Under the pieces are notes generated by a model, which saw only the letters and a list, made by a program, of their open reading frames with translations, was not told where the DNA came from and made no database searches. A stretch of DNA of 49,075 nucleotides from assembly GCA_011389815.1 (NCBI GenBank), contig JAABTP010000012.1:1-49075 (forward strand). Direction: 5' to 3'. The position numbers and the translations under genes are program-made. Of the stretch, positions 8,288 through 14,992 are shown piece by piece; the stretch's first letter is position 1; every line of letters starts with the position of its first letter. This DNA is from Desulfobulbaceae bacterium (GTDB lineage: Bacteria; Desulfobacterota; Desulfobulbia; Desulfobulbales; Desulfobulbaceae).

Positions 8288-8655
8288 TCAAGACCTATCT
8301 TGATAAGAGTACCATTCACGGAGTGGGCGTTTTTGCCGGTGAATTTATTCCCAAGGGCACCTTGGTCTGGAAATTTGATCCCCTGATTGATATTATCCTC
8401 AATCCAGAGCAGGTGGGCGGAATGCCTGAAGCAGCAAAAGAGTTCGTCCTGTCCCATTCTGTTCCCTATCCCTATGGTGCAGATAATTATTGCATGACCC
8501 TGGATAATAGCCAGTACATAAACCATAGTTCGGAGCATAATCTTCAGCCGGATAGCGAGGGTGACCGGGCCCTTATTGATATCCCTGCTGGCATCGAGTT
8601 GACGGTTGATTATTTTTTGGAAGATCATCGAACCACTGAGGCGGATATCTCCTAA
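8278..8655 (+). CDS. small SET-domain protein (putative protein lysine methyltransferase)
   Basis: 125 residues that are almost entirely a minimal SET domain, the AdoMet-dependent lysine methyltransferase fold. The SET marks are STIHGVGVFAGEFIPKGTLV at the N-terminus, YINHSSEHN with the AdoMet-contacting Asn82-His83-Ser84, and IPAGIELTVDYF with the catalytic-region Tyr112. No pre-SET or post-SET zinc cluster is present, as usual for bacterial stand-alone forms. The gene overlaps the end of the second synthase by ten bases, so it is a translationally coupled last gene of the polyamine operon. Its target is unknown. A link to polyamine metabolism is suggested only by this position. Confidence 0.82.
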   Translation: MLLVKTYLDKSTIHGVGVFAGEFIPKGTLVWKFDPLIDIILNPEQVGGMPEAAKEFVLSHSVPYPYGADNYCMTLDNSQYINHSSEHNLQPDSEGDRALIDIPAGIELTVDYFLEDHRTTEADIS

Positions 8656-8685
8656 AACGAAATCACCCCTTCTATTTCTTTCTCA

Positions 8686-8713
8686 TTGTCTTTCTGGAAC
8701 ATTGTATTATAAC
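8686..8713 (+). promoter_or_regulatory. possible sigma70 promoter for transketolase
   Basis: TTGTCT (8686-8691), a 16-bp spacer and TATAAC (8708-8713), placed 130 bases before the transketolase start. The match is partial (4-5 of 6 per hexamer). Transcripts starting here would include the leader hairpin at 8792-8811. Confidence 0.3.
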
Positions 8714-8791
8714 GGGTTGCGTGTACTCTCATGTTCAGAGCATACACAGGAGAATGCGCCCTATCTCCTTTGATCACGTATATGAATTAAC

Positions 8792-8821
8792 CGAGCAATC
8801 TTCCTTGCTCGAATTTTTTTT
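8792..8821 (+). terminator. terminator-like hairpin in the transketolase leader
   Basis: Seven-base stem CGAGCAA/TTGCTCG around a 6-nt loop, directly followed by GAA-free-running T8 (8814-8821). It has the form of an intrinsic terminator. It may simply end the polyamine operon, but it stands only about 20 bases before the tkt start codon. Any transcript that expresses tkt must therefore read through it, unless it starts inside the 20-base gap. This makes attenuation possible. Confidence 0.5.
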
Positions 8822-8842
8822 ATTATATAATAGGAGTTTCTG

Positions 8843-10780
8843 ATGTCCCTGACTTTTGACCTTTCCGCACCCGAATTAACGGCTGAGGAAATCGCAACCC
8901 TGAAGGAGATGCGCACCCGCTGTGCAAAGCGTATCTTATTATCCACCTCCTTGGCCGCCTCAGGCCATCCTGGTGGTTCCCTGTCCTCCCTGGACATGCT
9001 GCTGGTAGCCTACGGTCTGCTCAATCATGATCCTGCCAATCCCCGCATGCCAGAACGTGACCGCATGGTAGAGTCTATCGGCCATATTTCACCTGGTGTA
9101 TACAGTGTGCTGGCTGAAAATGGCTATTTTAGTGAAGAGGATTTTCTTATTGGTTTTCGTCGCACAGGTTCAGGATTCCCCGGCCATGTGGAATCAATCG
9201 TCCCTGGTGTGGAATGGGATACTGGCAACCTGGGCCAAGGCCTGTCCACTGCTGTAGGTATGGCCCATGCCTTTAAAATTCAGGGCAAAAAAAATCGGGT
9301 CTTTTGTCTGATGGGTGATGGCGAGCAGCAAAAAGGACAGATTGCTGAAGCCATCCGCCATGCAGTCAGATATAAGCTGGATAACTTGACCGTGCTGATT
9401 GACCGCAACAAACTTCAGATTTGTGGGAGTACTGAAGATATTATGCCTCAGTGTATGCAGAAACTCTACGGCGGGCTGGGCTTCAACCCGGTGGTTGTCA
9501 AAGACGGTCATGATTACCAAGCCCTGTATCAGGCCATGCGGGATGCCTACCGTAATATCAGTGGAGTGCCCACAGTCATTATTGCCAAAACAACCATGAG
9601 TAAGGGCATCTCCTTTATGGAAAATAAGGCCAAGTACCACGGTTCACCGCTACCAGCAGATATGCTGGCTGATGCCTTGGCGGAACTGGGCGTGGATAAT
9701 GATTTTGAAGAGTGGAAAGCACGGCGCAACGAACCTGTAAGCACAGCAACCATTATGCCACCACGGGCTGATTATCCTGAGATCCAGCCAGGAGAGCCCA
9801 TTGTCTATGCAGCGGATGAAAAGACCGATTGTCGTTCTGGTTACGGTAATGCCCTGCTGGGATTAGCTGAGGCCAATAATAAACCCGGTGAAGCACCCGT
9901 GATTACCGGAATATCCTGTGATCTGGAAGGCTCTGTGAAAATGGGTGGTTTTCATAAGCACTCTCCTGGGGGCTATTTGGAGCTGGGCATTCAGGAGCAT
10001 CATGCTGCTGGTGCTGCTGGTGCCATGAGCTGCGAAAATATGGTGACCTTCTTTTCCACCTTTGGTTCCTTTGCTGTATCCGAGGTCTATAATCAGAACC
10101 GCTTGAACGACTTCAATCATACGAATCTTAAGGTCGTGGCAACCCATGTGGGCCTGGATGTGGGTGAAGATGGTCCCACCCATCAATGTATTGATTATCT
10201 GGGCCTGATGAAAAATTACTTCCGGTTTTCCGTCTTCATGCCCTGTGATCCCAACCAGACAGATCGGATTGTTCGCTATATCGCTACCCAACCAGGTAAT
10301 CATTTTGTCGGCATGGGCCGCTCCAAGACCCCAACCATCACCAAAGAAGACGGCTCTGTGTTCTATGATGCAGACTACGTCTTCACACCGGGCAAGGCCG
10401 ATTGGCTGCGCCAGGGAACTAATGCCACCATTATCACCTATGGGGCAGTCACTCCGGCCTGTATTGAGGCTTGGCAGATTCTTAAAAAAGCTGGTAAATC
10501 CGTTGCAGTACTGAATATGGCTTCTTTGATTCCGCTGGATGAGGAGGCCATTGTTGAGGCTGCGGCCATTGGTCCCATTATAACGGTGGAAGATCATCAT
10601 GCTGATACTGGTCTGGGTGCCTCTGTTGCCATAACTTTGATGGATAAGGAACTGTCTCCGAAACTACGTCGCCTTGGGGTCAGGCAGTATGGCGGTTCTG
10701 GAAGCCCGGCTGACCTGTACAAACAGCAGGGACTGGATGGCGCATCCATCGCAGCTACTGTACAAGAACTGCTTGGTTAA
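8843..10780 (+). CDS. tkt: transketolase
   Basis: Thiamine-diphosphate enzyme that moves two-carbon ketol units between sugar phosphates in the pentose phosphate pathway. 645 residues, full length and unsplit. The N-terminal domain has SGHPGGSLSSLDML (about 39-52), HISPGVYS, GNLGQGLSTAVGMA and the ThDP/Mg motif GDGEQQKG...IDRNKLQ (about 155-190). The middle domain carries ELGIQEHHAAGAAGAMS with the catalytic glutamate, then FSTFGSF. The C-terminal domain has VEDHHADTGLGASVA. Ribosome site AGGAG (8832-8836) is six bases before ATG. The gene is monocistronic, with a terminator-like leader hairpin before it and a strong terminator after it. Confidence 0.95.
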   Translation: MSLTFDLSAPELTAEEIATLKEMRTRCAKRILLSTSLAASGHPGGSLSSLDMLLVAYGLLNHDPANPRMPERDRMVESIGHISPGVYSVLAENGYFSEEDFLIGFRRTGSGFPGHVESIVPGVEWDTGNLGQGLSTAVGMAHAFKIQGKKNRVFCLMGDGEQQKGQIAEAIRHAVRYKLDNLTVLIDRNKLQICGSTEDIMPQCMQKLYGGLGFNPVVVKDGHDYQALYQAMRDAYRNISGVPTVIIAKTTMSKGISFMENKAKYHGSPLPADMLADALAELGVDNDFEEWKARRNEPVSTATIMPPRADYPEIQPGEPIVYAADEKTDCRSGYGNALLGLAEANNKPGEAPVITGISCDLEGSVKMGGFHKHSPGGYLELGIQEHHAAGAAGAMSCENMVTFFSTFGSFAVSEVYNQNRLNDFNHTNLKVVATHVGLDVGEDGPTHQCIDYLGLMKNYFRFSVFMPCDPNQTDRIVRYIATQPGNHFVGMGRSKTPTITKEDGSVFYDADYVFTPGKADWLRQGTNATIITYGAVTPACIEAWQILKKAGKSVAVLNMASLIPLDEEAIVEAAAIGPIITVEDHHADTGLGASVAITLMDKELSPKLRRLGVRQYGGSGSPADLYKQQGLDGASIAATVQELLG

Positions 10781-10807
10781 CCTGCTGTACGAATCAATTT
10801 TCTGTTC

Positions 10808-10839
10808 AAAGGGGTACTGCTTTGCGGTGCCCCTTTTTT
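10808..10839 (+). terminator. intrinsic terminator of transketolase
   Basis: A stem of about ten pairs (GGGG..., two G-T wobbles) with a TTT loop closes at CCCC and is followed by six T residues. Three flanking A residues can pair into the T run. It lies about 30 bases after the tkt stop. Confidence 0.85.
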
Positions 10840-10873
10840 GTTGCAGTAATACAAATAGATTGAAAGTTCCTGT

Positions 10874-11055
10874 TTATAACGGATTCTGTTTATTTTACTT
10901 TCTACATATAAACCAAACTGTTATGGATGCAAATAATACCGGTGATATTCCGTTTTAGACGTTTTTGAGGACACAGTTGCCGAAAAATGAGCTAGCGCTT
11001 CAATTATTAATCATAAGAAAACAACGCGTTGCCGTATCAACAGAATCCGTTATAA
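10874..11055. repeat. perfect 17-bp inverted repeat, arms 148 bases apart
   Basis: Arm 1 is TTATAACGGATTCTGTT (10874-10890). Arm 2 is its exact reverse complement (11039-11055). The shorter piece CGTTATAATCAG, covering the outer part of arm 2, recurs near 12166-12177 in front of the VCBS gene, also over a -10 box. The arms could be a regulator operator pair or the ends of a small inserted element. The enclosed 148 bases code for nothing obvious. Confidence 0.55.
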
Positions 11056-11056
11056 T
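11029..11056 (+). promoter_or_regulatory. sigma70-type promoter for the barrel-like protein gene
   Basis: TTGCCG (11029-11034), 16-bp spacer, perfect TATAAT (11051-11056). Transcription would start near 11063 and leave a leader of about 230 bases before the gene at 11291. The -10 box is embedded in the right arm of the 17-bp inverted repeat. Confidence 0.55.
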
Positions 11057-11290
11057 CAGTGGTTCTTTACCCACTCTAAAAGTGATTTTCAAAAAAATGA
11101 TCGTTTCTTTTGCCTGATTGTCCGAGAAATTTTATGAGGGCATATTGCCGTGTTTTTTTCTACTCGCCCATACAAATCAGTTTTCTTTTTTACGACTACT
11201 ACTTTGTACAGTTTTTTGTATTGCCATTTCAAAATTCAAGCTGTATAGTAAATTATAGTCACGAGAATAACTATATTCCTGAGAAAAAAA

Positions 11291-12034
11291 ATGGTCCTCA
11301 AAAAAATTTCATATCTGTGTATTGCACTGACAGCATTATTAAGCGGCACGGAATCTGCTTGTGCTGAAAATGCCAAGCAGAATATCATCGCCAGCAGCTA
11401 TAATGAGAGTGCGGTGAGCAGTTTCTTATTGGCCGCTGGAATGTACGGAGGCCTTGATAACGAAAGCTCATCAAGGGAAAGCTCATCAGGGGTAACCGTG
11501 TCCCTTGGTCAATCTAAAGACATGATGAAAGGTTTATTTACCGATCAAGGTCAATTTGATGGTCAGGACATCACGCTCTCCTATAAAGGTTCACCAGGTC
11601 GCCTTGGCTTTTCTGCTGGTTATATCTACACCACCGAAGATCCAGACAAAAACAGGGGATCTGTCTTCCTTGGCTTAGAAAATTACAACAAAAACACCTT
11701 GAGCAATATTGAGGAAAGGCCTTGGTACGTAACCCTTGATATTTCACGTTCGTTCCAGCTCAGCAATAGCCTGGCCATTGGCGTTGGCTCAAAAGCAACA
11801 CTGCTGGCAAACAACCCTGACGACAATAATGTAGCGAACAAAGCTGTTTCCATGTCGCTGAATCTTCCGGTTTCCTATAAAGGATTCCTGACAGTGACCC
11901 CAGAGTTCCAATGGTCCCGTTCTCTACAGGCAAATGACGAACAGGGAAGCGCAAATGACATGAACAACTTCTTTGATCCTGAGGATGGACAAAATGCCTT
12001 TTACGGTGGTATGTCTATCAGCTTTTCCTATTAA
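11291..12034 (+). CDS. exported protein of probable outer-membrane beta-barrel type
   Basis: 247 residues with a signal peptide (basic start MVLKK, hydrophobic core, likely cleavage after ACA at about residue 25). The mature part is rich in Gly, Ser, Asn and aromatic residues. It shows alternating beta-strand patterns such as DITLSYKG, LGFSAGYIYTT, WYVTLDIS, LAIGVGSKATLLA, VSMSLNLPVSY and LTVTPEFQW. It ends in GGMSISFSY, whose terminal aromatic is the classic recognition signal for outer-membrane barrel assembly. A Ser-rich stretch (ESSSRESSSG) lies near residue 60. I do not recognise a family. The gene stands alone between a TATAAT promoter and a strong hairpin terminator. The ribosome site is weak, and the start is set by the signal peptide. 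Confidence 0.6.
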   Translation: MVLKKISYLCIALTALLSGTESACAENAKQNIIASSYNESAVSSFLLAAGMYGGLDNESSSRESSSGVTVSLGQSKDMMKGLFTDQGQFDGQDITLSYKGSPGRLGFSAGYIYTTEDPDKNRGSVFLGLENYNKNTLSNIEERPWYVTLDISRSFQLSNSLAIGVGSKATLLANNPDDNNVANKAVSMSLNLPVSYKGFLTVTPEFQWSRSLQANDEQGSANDMNNFFDPEDGQNAFYGGMSISFSY

Positions 12035-12051
12035 ATCAACTTCTGCCCTCC

Positions 12052-12086
12052 ATCTCTTGCAGTGACTCTATGTCACTGTAAGAGAT
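12052..12086 (+). terminator. long hairpin terminator after the barrel-like gene
   Basis: Fifteen-position stem (ATCTCTT-G-CAGTGAC against GTCACTG-T-AAGAGAT, one G-T pair) with the 5-nt loop TCTAT. It is followed by a C/T-rich tract ending in TTTTT, and sits 18 bases past the stop codon. Confidence 0.75.
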
Positions 12087-12144
12087 ACCCTTTCCTCCTT
12101 TTTAGCAAAAAACCGCGCTAAAGCCCACTGAAGAACCCTACTTG

Positions 12145-12173
12145 TCGACAAGAATTACTGCTTGCGTTATAAT
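12145..12173 (+). promoter_or_regulatory. sigma70-type promoter for the VCBS-propeller gene
   Basis: TCGACA (12145-12150), 17-bp spacer and TATAAT (12168-12173), about 95 bases before the next start codon. The -35 box is part of the 10-bp palindrome TTGTCGACAA. The -10 context CGTTATAATCAG is shared with the promoter at 11051, which hints at common control of the two genes. Confidence 0.5.
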
Positions 12174-12268
12174 CAGAGGATACATCCTTACGCTTTTGCA
12201 AAGTAATTCCTACGGAGTACTCTTTAACGTACTGCGCGACCTATTCACTATCAGGATATTAACGAGTT

Positions 12269-14023
12269 ATGAATTCATATCATTGTCCTTTTTTTGCTCT
12301 TCGCCTGCGGACTCGGGCCCCCCTTCTTTTGTATGTACACGTCATTCTCATAACCTGCTTTGGCACAATAGCAACACTGCCAAGCACAGGACAGAGCACT
12401 GAACCAGCATCAAGCATTCAAAATACTCAACACGAAATCATTATCCCGCCTTTTACGGTACAAACTACAACTCCACAGCCGCACCTGCAAACCGGGCTTG
12501 CTAATATTCTGGCAACCCGCATAACCCGAAAAACAGGGCATATTGTTACCTCACAGAGCACAGGTACAGACAAGCTGACCAACCTGCTTCGCCAACAAGA
12601 CTATGCTGCTGTACAAAAAATAATACAAAAAATGGAGAACACCTCTTTGTTGGCAGGTACTCTTCAAGAAAAAAAGCAAGGCTATAGAATCATTATCCAT
12701 GCCTTTGACCATAGATCAACAGCGCATATTTCGATATCGCAATCATTCAATCGACTTGATCAGGCATTATCGGCTTTAGACGAGCTTTCGCTTGATATTG
12801 CTGAAAAAATATTTTCCATTCCCCGACCTGAAAAACCCCATCCTGTTGCAGAAAGCAACGGACTTGAAGGCTTTCATACTGCACATCCAGAACGTCTTTT
12901 TAAAGAAAAAAAATACAATGAAGTCAACCAAGATATTCTTGAGCCAGTAGAGATAAAGAAGAGGGAATTCGGTATACTGTCATCAAAAAAGATGATATTC
13001 CTCTCTTCCAAACCCTTAGCAATGGCTGTTGGTGACCTCAATAATGACGGGACAGAAGAATTCGTCATTCTGGAAAGGGCCAATATAGTTCTCTATCATA
13101 AAAGGCCAGATGCCTCTTTTCAACGTATCGCATTTCAGCCCCTTGCTCGTCACCTTGGTCTGCATACAGTGCATCTCGCAGATCTCGACAATAACGGGTT
13201 ACAGGAAATCTACATAGGTGCCAGCAATGGCACCACCCCTGCATCACAAATTCTGGAATGGGATGGAACCTTCCGTGTTCTTTATCAAAATGCCCCCTAT
13301 TATCTACGCCCTGGTGTTGACACAGAGGGACGTCCCATCCTTCTTGGTCAGGAAAATGTTTTTCAGGAAAACGGAAGCAGGGCTTTCTATAGTCTCCAGA
13401 GAAAAGCCAACACGTCTCTAAAAAAAGTACAACGTATTACCGTACCATCTGGATTTAATATCTATGACTTTCTCAGAGTGGATCTGGATCTGGACGGAGA
13501 CCTGGAGTTTGTCGGGATCACCCGGAGCAATAAACTCACAGTGATCAATAATACAGGACAAACCGTATGGAAAAGCGAAAAAAATTATGGGGCTAGCAAG
13601 GAAATTCTTGGGACTTTGTCACGCACAATAGACGGTGATCGCTATCAATCGAACAATCCAGAATCCGTCTATATGCATACACGCATCATGACCCAGGATC
13701 TGAATAGCGACGGGGCACCTGAAATCATTCTCGGACGTAATCGTTTGTTGGCAAAGATCACCTTTTTCAAACGGTTACGATCTTTTGAGGGATCATCAAT
13801 TACAGCTTTGAGCTGGGATGGCAACACTATGAGCACCTTCTGGGAAAGCCCAAAGGTCCAAAACTATACTATCGACTTCCACATGCTGCACAGACAGAAT
13901 CAACCTCATACTTTTACTCTTTTCTCCCTTGAGCAGGAGTATTCAGGCAACCTGATACCATTCTGGAATGGTACCAAAGAGTCTCTGCTTCGCACCTACA
14001 CTCTTGAAAAGAAAAAGGATTAA
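12269..14023 (+). CDS. exported VCBS/FG-GAP beta-propeller protein with N-terminal TolB-like domain
   Basis: 584 residues. A hydrophobic segment (about 19-42) should export or anchor it. Residues 55-190 resemble the N-terminal alpha/beta domain of TolB/FlgT-type proteins (IIIPPFTVQ, repeated short helices, IIIHAFDHRST). From about 245 onward come FG-GAP/VCBS repeats with calcium-binding DxDxDG-like loops: DLNNDGTEE, DLDNNGLQE, DLDLDGDLE and DLNSDGAPE. These build a propeller normally used for extracellular protein or glycan contacts. A likely site is the periplasm or cell surface. The ATG at 12269 has only a poor ribosome site. The gene is monocistronic, preceded by a promoter and followed by a hairpin shared with the convergent nuclease-like gene. 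The specific role is unknown. Confidence 0.7.
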   Translation: MNSYHCPFFALRLRTRAPLLLYVHVILITCFGTIATLPSTGQSTEPASSIQNTQHEIIIPPFTVQTTTPQPHLQTGLANILATRITRKTGHIVTSQSTGTDKLTNLLRQQDYAAVQKIIQKMENTSLLAGTLQEKKQGYRIIIHAFDHRSTAHISISQSFNRLDQALSALDELSLDIAEKIFSIPRPEKPHPVAESNGLEGFHTAHPERLFKEKKYNEVNQDILEPVEIKKREFGILSSKKMIFLSSKPLAMAVGDLNNDGTEEFVILERANIVLYHKRPDASFQRIAFQPLARHLGLHTVHLADLDNNGLQEIYIGASNGTTPASQILEWDGTFRVLYQNAPYYLRPGVDTEGRPILLGQENVFQENGSRAFYSLQRKANTSLKKVQRITVPSGFNIYDFLRVDLDLDGDLEFVGITRSNKLTVINNTGQTVWKSEKNYGASKEILGTLSRTIDGDRYQSNNPESVYMHTRIMTQDLNSDGAPEIILGRNRLLAKITFFKRLRSFEGSSITALSWDGNTMSTFWESPKVQNYTIDFHMLHRQNQPHTFTLFSLEQEYSGNLIPFWNGTKESLLRTYTLEKKKD

Positions 14024-14072
14024 GAAGACAAAACAGAAGCAGCTTCTACCCGCCAGTCCTAAAACAGATTTC

Positions 14073-14106
14073 CCCACCCGGATTTTCATCCCTACTTCCG
14101 GGTGGG
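14073..14106. terminator. possible bidirectional terminator between convergent genes
   Basis: Perfect 9-bp inverted repeat CCCACCCGG/CCGGGTGGG with a 16-base loop, located between the converging VCBS gene and the nuclease-fold gene. No long T tract follows on either strand, so termination efficiency is uncertain. Confidence 0.45.
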
Positions 14107-14125
14107 ACAACACCAACAGCATAAT

Positions 14126-14902
14126 TTAGCGGCCAATAATTGTTGTATCTTTACCATATCTGGAGCGTAATCCATTCTCAACAGGATTATAACCTTGTTG
14201 AAGATTGCGCCGTTGCTCTTGGGACATTGCCCGCCACAACCAAGGTGCAATCGCCTCTGAGTAAGACCAGATCCCCTTTTTCGCATCCTTGGCCTTCTGC
14301 TGGAAAGAGCGCCAATCAGAACAAAATGACTCGTAGCAATATTCTTGTTTAACCCAAGCATGCCCACCCTTCACAAGCAGCTCATTCACATTCCTCTTGC
14401 CTGCAGAAACAAGCGCCAAACAACGACGCTGTTCTCTGTCTGTATCATAAATCTGTAGTTGAATCTTTTTTCGCTTGAGTAATTTTGTCAGTGCCTGAAC
14501 TGCCTGCATACCGTGTGGCTGTGTTCGTTCAGGGCTGTCAATACCGTACAGGGTCACTGTAAACGGAGTATCATCCAAAAGAACACGTATTGTATCACCA
14601 TCTTCAACCTCAACCAATACCGCAGACTGAAGCGGTCGCGGCTCTGGCAAGGTGTAAACAAGCTTATTTTGCTCTTTGCCCCATCTATAAGAACCTGCTC
14701 CAGAACTTGAGGAACTATGAGTTTTTGAACTCCTTTTTGGAGACGGTACTGAACCTGTCTGGCTTCTTGAGGCAGAATAGTCTTTCAGGCTTTTCCGTAA
14801 GGCTTTTTTACTCTCTGGATTCACGCTCAACGCACAAGCCTGTTGAACAGAAAACATCCAGAGAAGCACACAAGCATAACTCAAAGTTTTATAACGCAGC
14901 AT
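14126..14902 (-). CDS. exported thermonuclease (SNase)-fold protein
   Basis: 258 residues with a signal peptide (cleavage near ACA, about residue 24) and a Ser/Lys-rich linker (about 30-75). A staphylococcal-nuclease-type domain (about 92-215) follows, plus a C-terminal basic tail. Family marks are EVEDGDTIRV (Asp103 equals Asp21 of the Staphylococcus enzyme), LYGIDSPE (Asp122 and Glu125 equal Asp40 and Glu43) and RCLALVSAGKRNVNELLVKGGHAWV (Arg160 equals Arg87). The first catalytic arginine (Arg35) is replaced by Thr117 in my alignment, so activity may be low or altered. It is the last gene of a minus-strand series, 90 bases after the EAL gene. The expected location is periplasmic or secreted. 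Confidence 0.82.
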   Translation of the reverse strand: MLRYKTLSYACVLLWMFSVQQACALSVNPESKKALRKSLKDYSASRSQTGSVPSPKRSSKTHSSSSSGAGSYRWGKEQNKLVYTLPEPRPLQSAVLVEVEDGDTIRVLLDDTPFTVTLYGIDSPERTQPHGMQAVQALTKLLKRKKIQLQIYDTDREQRRCLALVSAGKRNVNELLVKGGHAWVKQEYCYESFCSDWRSFQQKAKDAKKGIWSYSEAIAPWLWRAMSQEQRRNLQQGYNPVENGLRSRYGKDTTIIGR

Positions 14903-14992
14903 ATTAAATCACCAGTCACTTTCATAAGTTGTAATCCCACCCCAAGGGCAGCAGGATGAGTTTATTTTACCAAAACTGCTTGTTAAACTTTT

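Larger units (their letters stand above)
10840..11290 (+). other. intergenic region with a widely spaced 17-bp inverted repeat
   Basis: About 450 bases, AT-rich, with no convincing gene. The notable structure is a perfect 17-bp inverted repeat, 10874-10890 and 11039-11055, enclosing 148 bases. The right arm overlaps the -10 box of a promoter that would serve the next gene. From 11080 to 11290 the sequence is T-rich leader without obvious structure. Confidence 0.5.

Noticed and set aside
9863-10600. 245-codon minus-strand frame
   Set aside because: Antisense shadow of transketolase, whose motifs run unbroken across it.
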